The position numbers and the translations under genes are program-made. Positions 10,108 to 18,417 of a stretch of DNA of 35,740 nucleotides are shown here, one piece after another. The notes under the pieces are model-generated. The model saw nothing but the letters and a program-made list of their open reading frames with translations. It did not search any database and was not told where the DNA came from. Location: assembly GCA_012522505.1 (NCBI GenBank), contig JAAYKJ010000024.1, positions 1-35,740 on the forward strand, in the 5' to 3' direction. The DNA is from Clostridiaceae bacterium (GTDB taxonomy: Bacteria; Bacillota; Clostridia; DSM-8532). Every line of letters starts with the position of its first letter. Positions within the stretch are counted from its first letter, which is position 1.

Positions 10108-11094
10108 TTATTTTACCGCTTTTTCTGCGAAGGTATTGTTCACAATCTTTTCAAATGGTGCGATATCCTTTAGTTCTCCCGCATCTTTCATGACATCCTG
10201 TAACCTTAGCAACGCTTCTTCCTTCATCACAGGTGTCTTGTTCCAGGCATCCTGTTCCCTGTAACGTTTCACCACCGTTTCAAGCAATTGCTGATCATTG
10301 TCAGGGAAGGCATCCTTCAAAGCTTCTGCAACCTCATTTTCACTATGGTTCTCAACCCATCGCTGCCCTTTATAGACTGCGTTTGTAAAGGCCTGTATAA
10401 TTTCTGGATTCTTTTCAATATAGCTTTTTTTCGCATAATATGCGGTGTATGGTATTTCACCACTTTCTGCGCCGATAGACGCGACTATGTGCCCGGTTCC
10501 TTCTCTTTCAAGAGTGGACGCAATCGGCTCAAACAAGGTTACAAAATCGCCAAGGCCCGAAAGAAAAGCACCTCCCATAAGCGCAAACTGTATCGAAGTA
10601 TCCACTTGCACATCTTCTCCGGGAATAATATCGTTTTGCTTCAGCACATATTCCAAGGTCATTTCCGGTACACCACCCTTTCTTCCGCCGATGATGTACT
10701 TGCCACGCACATCTTCCCATTTGAAATCAGGCATTGGCTCTCTTGCCACCAGAAAAGAACCGTCTCTCTTCGTCAACTGCGCAAAAACTACACTATAGTC
10801 CTCTTTTCCTTCATTATAAACATAGATACAGGCTTCAGGGCCTGAAAAGCCAATATCCGCCTGACCCGACAGAACCGCAGTCATAACCTTGTCAGCACCT
10901 GCTCCATTCACCAATGTAACTTTCAAACCTTCCTCTTCAAAAAATCCTTTACTGATCGCTATATACTGTGGTGCATAAAAAATGGAGTGGGTGACTTCGC
11001 ATAAGGTAATTTCCTTCAGTTCTTTTGTTCGGCACCCCGGTAAAAGCAATAGTATAACCAGAGCAAATACAAGCACGATTCGACCCAGTTTCAT
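10108..11094 (-). CDS. ABC importer substrate-binding lipoprotein (NMT1/ThiY/SsuA-like)
   Basis: The extracytoplasmic binding protein of the importer encoded just upstream. Starting from ATG 11094 (SD GGGGG) the 328-residue protein has a signal peptide with lipobox LLPGC, Cys21 being the lipidation site. The mature part shows the NMT1/ThiY pattern: HSIFYAPQYIAISKGFFEEEGL, ADIGFSGPEA and RGKYIIGGRKGGVPEM. Such proteins bind nitrate, sulfonates, taurine or pyrimidine precursors of thiamine, and sequence by eye does not separate these. No thiamine riboswitch or biosynthetic gene is nearby, so the substrate stays open. It is the last gene of the three-gene operon, 19 bases after the permease. Confidence 0.88.
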   Translation of the reverse strand: MKLGRIVLVFALVILLLLPGCRTKELKEITLCEVTHSIFYAPQYIAISKGFFEEEGLKVTLVNGAGADKVMTAVLSGQADIGFSGPEACIYVYNEGKEDYSVVFAQLTKRDGSFLVAREPMPDFKWEDVRGKYIIGGRKGGVPEMTLEYVLKQNDIIPGEDVQVDTSIQFALMGGAFLSGLGDFVTLFEPIASTLEREGTGHIVASIGAESGEIPYTAYYAKKSYIEKNPEIIQAFTNAVYKGQRWVENHSENEVAEALKDAFPDNDQQLLETVVKRYREQDAWNKTPVMKEEALLRLQDVMKDAGELKDIAPFEKIVNNTFAEKAVK

Positions 11095-11113
11095 ATTCAA
11101 TCCCCCTATCAAC

Positions 11114-11917
11114 TTAATATTTTTTCCCGATCCTCTTTCCAAGCAGCTGAACCCCGAAATACATCAATGCGGCCAAAACTGACAAAATCAATACGCTTGT
11201 CATTACCAGATCCAATTGGAATACCTGACCGCCATACACGATCAGGTAACCCAGCCCTGCTTTGGACACCAAGAATTCACCAACGATCACACCCACCCAT
11301 GATAAGCCGACATTTACTTTTAATGCGCTCATCATCACAGGAAAGGAGGATGGAAGGATGACTTTTGTCAGAACCTGTTTGTTGCTTGCTCCAAAGCTTT
11401 TCACCAGCCTTATTTTTTCAGGATCTGCTTCCTGGAAGCCAGTATAAACTTCAAGAACTGTAACGATCAAAGAAATGCTGACAGCAACTGTGATAATGGA
11501 TGCTGGTCCTGCACCCAGCCAGACAATAAATACAGGACCAAGGGCTATTTTGGGCAACGCATTTGCGACGACCAAATATGGCTCAATGATTTTAGAAATA
11601 GTCATGGAAACCCATAGTACAATTGCAATCAGAATTCCAATAAGGGTTCCCAGCAGAAAACCAACCACTGTTTCCCAAAGAGTGGTCCATATGTGAAGAA
11701 AAATGCTCCCCTCTTCGATCAGCCTGGCAATGGTGCTTACCATTCTGACAGGACTGCTGAAAATAAATGGATCCATCCATTTCAACCTTGTGGCTGTTTC
11801 CCACAATGCAAAAAAACTGATCACAAGAAGAATTCGCATGACCAGGATGAACCTTTTTTGAGACTTTATTCTTTTCAGGTATTTCTGCTGCTCTTCAGAT
11901 ATTCCTTCAGGATACAT
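11114..11917 (-). CDS. ABC importer permease (NitT/TauT type)
   Basis: A 267-residue inner-membrane permease of the BPD_transp_1 family with about six hydrophobic segments. It carries the cytoplasmic EAA loop, here around residues 175-195 (ADPEKIRLVKSFGASNKQ), which docks on the ATPase. The longer reading would start at TTG 11926, but its SD would be one base away. AAGGAG lies ten bases before ATG 11917, so that start is chosen. It overlaps the end of the ATPase gene by 11 bases, typical of translational coupling. Confidence 0.9.
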   Translation of the reverse strand: MYPEGISEEQQKYLKRIKSQKRFILVMRILLVISFFALWETATRLKWMDPFIFSSPVRMVSTIARLIEEGSIFLHIWTTLWETVVGFLLGTLIGILIAIVLWVSMTISKIIEPYLVVANALPKIALGPVFIVWLGAGPASIITVAVSISLIVTVLEVYTGFQEADPEKIRLVKSFGASNKQVLTKVILPSSFPVMMSALKVNVGLSWVGVIVGEFLVSKAGLGYLIVYGGQVFQLDLVMTSVLILSVLAALMYFGVQLLGKRIGKKY

Positions 11918-12677
11918 GAATGTCAAGCTCCTTCCACACCTGATTGAAATACCGTTGGAATCCCGGTGTTTCCCGCGATTTTAACGGTGTACGCTGTTCG
12001 ATGTCAAAATGAATGTCCATGGCCAGCTTAATGGAACCAGGACGTTTCGATATTACGTAAAGACGTTCTGACATACTAATTGCTTCTGCAATATCATGGG
12101 TTACCATGATGGCCGTTTTACCTTCCTTTTTAATGATGTTATAAATATCATCATTTACTGCCAGCCTGGTTTGGTAATCCAACGCCGAAAAGGCTTCATC
12201 CAGTAGAAGGATATCCGGGTTTACAGCCAATGTGCGAATCAATGCAACCCTTTGGCGCATTCCGCCCGACAATTGAGAAGGGCGATGATCCCGAAAGGCT
12301 GATAATCCGTATTTCGTTAACAACTGTTCCACAGCTTGAATATTTCTCGAAGACAGTTGGTTTTGTATTTCCAGTCCCAACAGGGTGTTTCTGAAGATGG
12401 AACGCCATTCAAAAAGGCTATCACTTTGCAGCATGTATCCGATTTTAGGATTCACACCCTTCAGGGGTTCACCAAATATGAAGATTTTTCCTTCCGATGG
12501 CTGAAGTAAACCAGCAATTAAAGATAGCAGTGTTGATTTGCCGCACCCGCTTGGCCCAACAATTCCGATGAATTCACCTTTCCGAACCTCAAAAGATATA
12601 TCTTTCAGTGCACAGATTTCTCCATCCGGGGTATGATAACATTTTGAAATGCCTTCGATTTTTACAGCAGGTATCAA
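11907..12677 (-). CDS. ABC importer ATPase (NitT/TauT type)
   Basis: A 256-residue nucleotide-binding subunit, peripheral on the inner face of the membrane. Visible motifs: Walker A GPSGCGKST (41-49), Q-loop Gln84, signature LSGGMRQR (136-143), Walker B ILLLDE (156-161), D-loop SALD and the H-loop His194. It is the first gene of the importer operon. The start is TTG 12677 with SD GGGAGGG about seven bases upstream. The codon itself lies inside one arm of a 9-bp inverted repeat (see 12671-12745), which could tune translation. Confidence 0.93.
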   Translation of the reverse strand: MIPAVKIEGISKCYHTPDGEICALKDISFEVRKGEFIGIVGPSGCGKSTLLSLIAGLLQPSEGKIFIFGEPLKGVNPKIGYMLQSDSLFEWRSIFRNTLLGLEIQNQLSSRNIQAVEQLLTKYGLSAFRDHRPSQLSGGMRQRVALIRTLAVNPDILLLDEAFSALDYQTRLAVNDDIYNIIKKEGKTAIMVTHDIAEAISMSERLYVISKRPGSIKLAMDIHFDIEQRTPLKSRETPGFQRYFNQVWKELDIHVS

Positions 12678-12745
12678 AGCGTTCCCTCCCGATCTGGATA
12701 CATAGCCAGTATATGCTTAATGACATGACATGGTTCCTTTGATAC
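12671..12745 (-). promoter_or_regulatory. Leader hairpin enclosing the TTG start of the ABC importer
   Basis: On the minus strand GTATCAAAG (12745-12737) is perfectly complementary to CTTTGATAC (12679-12671), which contains the TTG start codon of the ATPase gene. The SD GGGAGGG lies in the 57-base loop, which also holds a small CTGG/CCAG pairing. A start-sequestering RNA switch is possible. No known riboswitch class was recognised and the promoter of this operon was not found. Confidence 0.4.
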
Positions 12746-12842
12746 ATCAGCCAGCTGGTTGCTCACGCATTGCATTTCTGACAAAAATGGCAGCTCTGAT
12801 TGTTACTTCATCGGTTCCTTGCTTTATGTTACCATACACACT

Positions 12843-12861
12843 CTATATCCTTGAGATATAG
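12843..12861. promoter_or_regulatory. 7-bp palindrome in the ABC/MoxR divergent region
   Basis: CTATATC (12843-12849) and GATATAG (12855-12861) are perfectly symmetric around five bases. It lies midway between the two divergent operons and has the form of a dimeric repressor site, though chance cannot be excluded in AT-rich DNA. Confidence 0.3.
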
Positions 12862-12900
12862 CTGTGCATGGCGGAAACTACGCTTCATTTGAGATGCCCA

Positions 12901-12948
12901 GTGGACCATCTGTTAACCATTGTCCACATATGGGAATTATGGTATAAT
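12901..12948 (+). promoter_or_regulatory. Promoter of the MoxR operon with overlapping palindrome
   Basis: TTGTCC (12920-12925), 17-base spacer, perfect TATAAT (12943-12948); the predicted start is near 12955, about 80 bases before the moxR ATG. A perfect inverted repeat GTGGAC (12901-12906) / GTCCAC (12922-12927) covers the -35 box and is a candidate operator. Confidence 0.6.
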
Positions 12949-13033
12949 TTATTTTATGAATGCTATATTCTTCCAGCATTGGTTTGATTAAATCTTCCAA
13001 CATGCGATCATCCGTTTGATAAAGGAGAAACCC

Positions 13034-13963
13034 ATGAATGTACTTGTTGAATCGTTGATTCAAAATATGGAAAAGATAATTATTGGAAAAAGAACGGTAC
13101 TCGAATATCTGCTAACTGCATTGCTTTGTGAAGGACACGTGTTGATTGAAGATGTTCCCGGTGTGGGAAAAACACAAATGGTAGCTTCTCTTGCCCGCTC
13201 GGTAAACGGTGTCTTCCATCGGGTTCAGTTTACCCCTGATGTAATGCCTTCCGATATCATGGGATTTTCCATGTTTAATCCTGCAACCAGGGAATTTGAG
13301 TACCGTGAGGGTGCGGCAATCTGTAATTTTCTACTTGCAGACGAGGTAAACCGTACTTCTCCAAAAACCCAGTCAAGCCTGTTGGAGATCATGGAGGAAT
13401 ACCAGGTTACGGTGGATGGTAAAACCTATCCCCTTCCCCGTCCTTTCATGGTTCTTGCCACACAGAACCCTATCGAGAGTTTTGGAACATATCCTTTACC
13501 GGAAGCACAGCTGGATCGTTTTTTCCTTAAGCTTGTGATCGGATACCCCGAAAAGGATCAGGAGAAAGAAATCCTTGATCGATATGGCAGCAAAAACCCA
13601 CTGAAAGAACTCGAACCTGTATCCAATCCTGCCGATGTCCTGAAACTACAGGCACAGGTCAGAGAGGTGCATGTTGCGCAAGTTCTGAAACACTATATCG
13701 TCGATTTGATTGAGCAAACGCGCAAAAGCGAGCATATATTATTGGGAGCAAGCCCGCGCGGCAGTCTTAACCTTTACAGGGCTTCGAAAGCCTGGGCTTA
13801 TATCCGCGGCAGAAATTATGTCCTACCAGATGATATTCAGAATATGGCCTCATTGGTTCTACGGCATAGAATCATGATTAGCCAGGAGGCTAAAATGAAT
13901 GGGATTACCGCGGATGAAGCAGTGGCTGATGCGATATCAAAGGTTCAAGTGCCTTTGTTTTAA
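13034..13963 (+). CDS. MoxR-family AAA+ ATPase
   Basis: A 309-residue AAA+ chaperone-like ATPase. Visible are Walker A VPGVGKT (41-47), Walker B LLADEVNR (100-107), sensor 1 in ATQNPIES (Asn145), and EAQLDRFFLK (158-167) with the arginine-finger region. This is the AAA_3 core plus lid of the MoxR group. Such ATPases always sit next to DUF58/VWA partners and help assemble or activate them. Here DUF58 and a transglutaminase follow in the same direction. Start chosen at ATG 13034, seven bases after AAGGAG; an upstream TTG at 13016 has no SD. Confidence 0.93.
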   Translation: MNVLVESLIQNMEKIIIGKRTVLEYLLTALLCEGHVLIEDVPGVGKTQMVASLARSVNGVFHRVQFTPDVMPSDIMGFSMFNPATREFEYREGAAICNFLLADEVNRTSPKTQSSLLEIMEEYQVTVDGKTYPLPRPFMVLATQNPIESFGTYPLPEAQLDRFFLKLVIGYPEKDQEKEILDRYGSKNPLKELEPVSNPADVLKLQAQVREVHVAQVLKHYIVDLIEQTRKSEHILLGASPRGSLNLYRASKAWAYIRGRNYVLPDDIQNMASLVLRHRIMISQEAKMNGITADEAVADAISKVQVPLF

Positions 13964-14040
13964 TTTTTCTGATTCTGATGCAGGTTCACATCAGAAGAAC
14001 TTGAGGTTTCAGTGGTAAATCGTCTCTCACGAGGAAAGCT

Positions 14041-15294
14041 ATGAAGCATAGTGGTATTTTTGTAATCATGTTTTTTTTCACCTTTCTGTACACCTATTAT
14101 GTTGGTGCACAATCCAGCATGTTCATATTGTATATGTTTCTCGTTTGTATTCCTGTTTCCTTGCTTCTGACTTACCCGGTACGCAAATGCTTTTATATTG
14201 AAATTGAAGTTCCGTCTTCAGAGGTTGAAAGGGACGGTATTGCCCAGATGCGTCTGGTAATAAGAAACAAATCATTCCTGCCAGTACCCTTTGTTATGAT
14301 TGATTTCTCCGAATCAGAAAATCTGAGCCTCCAGATGATTCCCGAAACCCATTACGCTTTTTCCCCTTATGAATCCAAAAGCATTTCAGTCCTATATCGG
14401 GCTGACTTCAGAGGTGTCTCCGAAATAGGTATCAAAAGTCTGGCAGTTCAGGATTATCTTGGTCTTTTTTCATTTTCACTGCTCAAGGATCTTCAGAGCC
14501 ATCAGTATACAGGAAAGATAACTGTGCTGCCCAGGATCTCAGAAATGAAGCTTTCAGATAGAATTATGAATCCATCCCAAAAGACAAATTTAACCGAGGT
14601 ATCTTCAACAGCATCTGCACAAACCAGCAGTTGGTTCGGAGAGCCGGGGCATGAATACCGGGAATATTGTGCAGGAGATCCGCTTCATCGAATTCACTGG
14701 AAGCTATCCGCAAAGACAGATCAACTTATGGTCAGGAAAAATGAAGGCGGAGGAATGCCTAAAAAAAGCCTTATTCTCGATCCCTGTCTATATACTTTGC
14801 AAAAAAGTAATAAAAAGACAGGAACAATAAAGCTGCAAGAAATCGAAGATAAGCTTTTGGAGGCCCTCCTTTCAATTACCAGTGCAGCCATCCAGCTGGG
14901 AAGGCTTGCGGAGATATGGTTTTTCGAAGAAGGCCACTGGCAGATGGAAAGTATATCCAACCGATATCAGCTTATGGAATTCCAACGGCATCTTGCAGGT
15001 TATCGGTTCACAGACATACCCTTTTCAGACAGCAGTCATAGGCTCCCTCTGCTTCCCATGCTGAATATGCATAAAACAAACCGCAATTATAAAGGTGAAG
15101 AAGCCATCCTGTTTACAGGATATTATGATTCCCTGATGGAGTCATCCATAAAAAACAGCATACAATACAATCTTTCGGTAAATATTGTATTGGTTACAGA
15201 TAAAGCAAAGCATCATAAAGACAGCACCGAAATTGTGGATACGAGTGATTTTTCAGGCCAGACAGTGGTCATCGGAGCATTTGATAAAACCTGA
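14041..15294 (+). CDS. DUF58-domain membrane protein
   Basis: A 417-residue protein with two N-terminal membrane segments (about 5-23 and 25-47), a beta-rich region, and the DUF58 signature GHEYREYCAGDP..RIHWK.SAK (about 204-226). The remaining C-terminal part resembles a von Willebrand A-like fold but with few conserved residues. DUF58 proteins are partners of MoxR ATPases and are often linked to a transglutaminase, as here. The biochemical role is not established. SD GAGGAAAG precedes the ATG, which lies 77 bases after moxR. Confidence 0.88.
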   Translation: MKHSGIFVIMFFFTFLYTYYVGAQSSMFILYMFLVCIPVSLLLTYPVRKCFYIEIEVPSSEVERDGIAQMRLVIRNKSFLPVPFVMIDFSESENLSLQMIPETHYAFSPYESKSISVLYRADFRGVSEIGIKSLAVQDYLGLFSFSLLKDLQSHQYTGKITVLPRISEMKLSDRIMNPSQKTNLTEVSSTASAQTSSWFGEPGHEYREYCAGDPLHRIHWKLSAKTDQLMVRKNEGGGMPKKSLILDPCLYTLQKSNKKTGTIKLQEIEDKLLEALLSITSAAIQLGRLAEIWFFEEGHWQMESISNRYQLMEFQRHLAGYRFTDIPFSDSSHRLPLLPMLNMHKTNRNYKGEEAILFTGYYDSLMESSIKNSIQYNLSVNIVLVTDKAKHHKDSTEIVDTSDFSGQTVVIGAFDKT

Positions 15295-15344
15295 CATCAT
15301 ATGGAAATCGAATAAGATCTTATTTCTCAGGGCAGGTGTCATGC

Positions 15345-17762
15345 ATGAAGGCATTGATTAGAGAAGCGAAAGAAAAAATCATACCCCTTCTATTTTCAAT
15401 ATCAATTACTTGGTGGATACTGGATTGCTTCGTGACGAAAACCAAACCACAGACCCTTATATTGGTTTTTTTACTCCATACCTTCGTTTTTTTGGGCATG
15501 ATGGAAGCGGGTAAAAGCAATCTTGGGCTTTTCCTGTTTTTAGCGGGAACCTTGATATATTTCGTCATTGTATTCCTTATCCTGGCAACCGCAAGGGATG
15601 ATAACAGAACAGGTTTTTTGGTATGGATTGCAACATTGGAACCAAACAATAACAGTGTTTTTGTCGACTCGTATTGGGTTGGAACGGTATGCCTGGTATC
15701 CTATATGTTTTCTGCCATCATCTTTTACTTTTCCTGTATCAGAGACAGGATCGTATTTCTGTTTATGACTGGATGCATTCCTTTAATCCTTCACACAGCC
15801 AAGACGGATAAAGGTGTAACCCTTCCCTTTATCCTTTTCGTCGTTATCTTTTTTATTCTATACATCGGAAAGAACAGTCTTCTATCAATGAACACGAACA
15901 ACGATGGTTTTATCGAATATACAAAGGACCCATTGCACAGCAAAAGCAGGCACAATAGGATACCCCGGACCAATGGCATCTTGAAGAAATGGTATCTTGT
16001 TTCTGTAACATGCTTTGTTATCATTGTAACCGGGTTGTCCATGATATTACCAAAGTTCCTCACTTCCCCCAAGCTGGCTGAGTTTGATTTGGTTGTTTAT
16101 CAAGTTATCCGGCCGTTAATCAATGCCGGCCGTCATGGTGGTGATATCCAGCGTAGAGAGATCTATTCACTTCAGTTTCAAAGCGAACAGACTGATCTGG
16201 AGAATTCAGCTGTTCCTGTAAGCGACAGAATTCTGTTTATGGTCGAGGCGGATGAACCGCTCTACTTAAGAATTCAAAGCCGTGATCAATATGAAAAAAA
16301 CCGCTGGATAACAGGCAATCAAAAACTAACCCTCAACGCCCCAATTGATAATTTTTGCCGCAGACATCTGAAACTGAATATCCTTTCAACTATGATAGGC
16401 CACATGCATGAGCAGGACCTTCGAAAGCTGGGCTTCTCAAACCCCGAAATCATTTTGCAGGCTGATTCTATACTTCAAAAAGACGCCATGGCTACAGTTT
16501 TAACCAATCAGGTGCAGTCTGATTGCTACCTGACAGTACCCGGTATTTGTAACTTTACTACCGAAAAGCAATATCCGGTTTTGATCAATGAGCTGGGTTT
16601 TTGTGTGTCATCTGATGGTGAGAATCCTGGCATATTCGAACGGTACACTTTGGATTACATCAATCAAAAGATTTCACCAGCTTCCTTACAGATGGCTGTT
16701 GTTCAGCAAATGAATCCAGAGATCTATAACGCGATTACTAAAAACAGACAGGCGCTTTATGAACAGTACGAAAACAGCTTCAGTGATCTGGGCTTCTCTG
16801 AATCGGAAATCATGGCAGTTCTCTTTGATGCTGATAAAGAGATGAAAATCGCTATTGAGAACTTTACAGCTTTGCCTGCCAATTTACCGCAGCGGATTTA
16901 TCAGCTTGCAGCTTCAATTACGCAGGGTGAAACCAGTGATTACAGAAAGGCAAAAGCGATCGAAAATTTCTTTCATTCCTCGGGTTTCAGATATGACGCC
17001 TCTCCTCCGCGATTACCATACGACAGAGATATCAATGATTATTTTCTGTTTGAAAGCAAGAGAGGTTTTTGCATACACTTTGCCTCAGCAATGGTTATTC
17101 TTGCGAGAGCTTGCGGTTTACCTGCCAGGTATACCGAGGGTTATTCAGTTAGTGAGCCTGCAGACTCAAACCGCTACTATGTAAGAGCTAAGGATGCCCA
17201 TGCTTTTCCTGAGATATACATCTCAGGGGTTGGCTGGATGGTGTTTGAGCCAACTGTCAGCGAAACAGGAAATGAATTCCTTGTATTTATTAGCCGCTTG
17301 GGAGATGAAATAAAAGGTTTTGCAGAAAAAGTGACCCGAATGGTTCAGTCTGCGCCCACAGAAGTAAAACTACTCTTTGTGCCGTTCATTCTTTTTGCAT
17401 TACTCTATATGTTATGGCTAATTTCGAGTCTGCGTTATCATACATGGCTGAAAAGGACAAGGAAGTCCATCGAAAACTCTGATAACCATGCCCTTAACAG
17501 GATTTTCTCACGAATTGTTTCCCTGTTGAAACTGATCAGGTTTGACATGAAAAAGGCTGATACACCTTCACTGTATGCTTCCCGTATCCTTTCAGAGAGA
17601 GGAATCAACATCAGCACTTTGGCAGAACTCCATAACAGAGCTATGTATGGCAATCACCAGCTTTCACCGGACGAACTTGAGAAAGCCCTGGACCTTTACA
17701 AATCTGCTGCTTCTGAAATAAAAGCTTGCGTAGGCCGCCCAAACTCGTGGTTCATCCATTGA
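15345..17762 (+). CDS. Membrane-anchored transglutaminase-like protein (TgpA type)
   Basis: Third gene of the MoxR/DUF58 operon. The 805-residue protein has about seven N-terminal membrane segments (to about residue 242), a large outside domain, one more membrane segment (about 677-696) and a cytoplasmic C-terminal helical domain. The transglutaminase core has Cys576 in GFCIHFASAMVILAR, His619 in DAHAFPEIYI, and Glu635 in FEPT where many relatives have Asp. The family has a papain-like triad that acts on peptides or amides at the cell surface; the substrate is unknown. ATG 15345 is chosen because AGGTG lies eight bases before it; an in-frame GTG at 15336 would add three residues. Confidence 0.88.
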   Translation: MKALIREAKEKIIPLLFSISITWWILDCFVTKTKPQTLILVFLLHTFVFLGMMEAGKSNLGLFLFLAGTLIYFVIVFLILATARDDNRTGFLVWIATLEPNNNSVFVDSYWVGTVCLVSYMFSAIIFYFSCIRDRIVFLFMTGCIPLILHTAKTDKGVTLPFILFVVIFFILYIGKNSLLSMNTNNDGFIEYTKDPLHSKSRHNRIPRTNGILKKWYLVSVTCFVIIVTGLSMILPKFLTSPKLAEFDLVVYQVIRPLINAGRHGGDIQRREIYSLQFQSEQTDLENSAVPVSDRILFMVEADEPLYLRIQSRDQYEKNRWITGNQKLTLNAPIDNFCRRHLKLNILSTMIGHMHEQDLRKLGFSNPEIILQADSILQKDAMATVLTNQVQSDCYLTVPGICNFTTEKQYPVLINELGFCVSSDGENPGIFERYTLDYINQKISPASLQMAVVQQMNPEIYNAITKNRQALYEQYENSFSDLGFSESEIMAVLFDADKEMKIAIENFTALPANLPQRIYQLAASITQGETSDYRKAKAIENFFHSSGFRYDASPPRLPYDRDINDYFLFESKRGFCIHFASAMVILARACGLPARYTEGYSVSEPADSNRYYVRAKDAHAFPEIYISGVGWMVFEPTVSETGNEFLVFISRLGDEIKGFAEKVTRMVQSAPTEVKLLFVPFILFALLYMLWLISSLRYHTWLKRTRKSIENSDNHALNRIFSRIVSLLKLIRFDMKKADTPSLYASRILSERGINISTLAELHNRAMYGNHQLSPDELEKALDLYKSAASEIKACVGRPNSWFIH

Positions 17763-17864
17763 TCAGGGTTGAATATGCAAACAGGTTGTTTGAATATGAA
17801 TGGACAGCAAAAAATACTGCAGATGAAATTCTTCAAATGCTGTGAATCTCTCCATTTTTTTCAT
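17763..17864 (-). CDS. Possible 33-residue protein
   Basis: An ORF of 33 codons (begins MKKMERFTAFEEF, ends HIQP) with a textbook SD, GAGGAGG, five bases before the ATG at 17864. Its stop abuts the stop of the convergent transglutaminase gene. No signal peptide, membrane segment or known motif is apparent, and I do not recognise a family. The strong SD is the only positive evidence; it could be the decayed start of a longer gene. Confidence 0.35.
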   Translation of the reverse strand: MKKMERFTAFEEFHLQYFLLSIHIQTTCLHIQP

Positions 17865-17940
17865 GATTTCCTCCTCGTTTAGGCTTTTCTACTTATTTAT
17901 ATAGTTTGACGGAGTTATATGGATATTTGATCCAAAAAAT

Positions 17941-18050
17941 AAAGACCTTGTTAAATACGCGCTTGCGCTAAAAATACATTTCCTCTGGTCGTACCCTTTA
18001 GGCCAGACAAGGGTCTTAGGAACATAAAACAAGGACGGTTCTCATGTTCC
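17941..18050. repeat. Dispersed intergenic repeat, copy E (both modules, diverged)
   Basis: GCGCTTGCGC (17959-17968) is the remnant of module 1. CATTTCCTCT and CCCTTTAGG..AGACAAGGGTCTT (to 18018) match module 2 of copies C and D. Pairings: AAGACCTTG (17942-17950) with CAAGGGTCTT (18009-18018, one bulge) as an outer stem, GCGC/GCGC as a small hairpin, and TCTGGTC with GGCCAGA as an inner stem. A further GGAACAT/ATGTTCC pair (18019-18050) follows. It lies between convergent genes; the rest of the gap 17763-18106 holds only the small ORF. Confidence 0.6.
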
Positions 18051-18106
18051 ATTTTTATAGAACACACGAACACGTCCCTAAATCTGCGTATCTTGTCTAC
18101 TAATTT

Positions 18107-18379
18107 TTATCTGCTAATATCGTGACGGGGATATCGCTTTACCAGAACGGCAGCTTTTGTAATTGCTGAAATCACATCCACTTCAAACTGTGTTTTCAGG
18201 TTGTTAATTTTGGAGTATACCTCTCCTTTTTTGGTGACAACATATTGTGGTGGCAGATCATTCAAGGCCTTTGCTGCAATATCCATCATACAGAGTTCGC
18301 ATTTGCACATGTTGATATCTTTTAATATTTCGTTCATACTGCGAAAAACTACCTCTTCCATATAATTTTTAACGATCAT
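18107..18379 (-). CDS. comFB: ComFB-family protein
   Basis: A 90-residue protein that matches the late-competence ComFB family over its whole length: NYMEEVVFRSMNEIL, a cysteine cluster MCKCELCMMDIAAKALN (Cys25, Cys27, Cys30), then LPPQYVVTKKGEVYSK. The cysteines may bind a metal. In Bacillus comFB lies in the comF competence operon, though its role there is unclear; cyanobacterial relatives have been reported to bind cyclic dinucleotides. Here it sits 38 bases after the aroE-like gene rather than in a com operon. SD GGAGGAG lies eight bases before the ATG. Confidence 0.85.
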   Translation of the reverse strand: MIVKNYMEEVVFRSMNEILKDINMCKCELCMMDIAAKALNDLPPQYVVTKKGEVYSKINNLKTQFEVDVISAITKAAVLVKRYPRHDISR

Positions 18380-18417
18380 GCCGGATCTCCTCCAATCATT
18401 ACGCCTTCAGCTTGTCC

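Noticed and set aside
12688-12716. Thiamine (TPP) riboswitch-like GATCTGGATA...GCCAG
   Set aside because: It lies on the strand opposite to the ABC operon, and the essential CTGAGA half is missing; the match is partial and probably chance.
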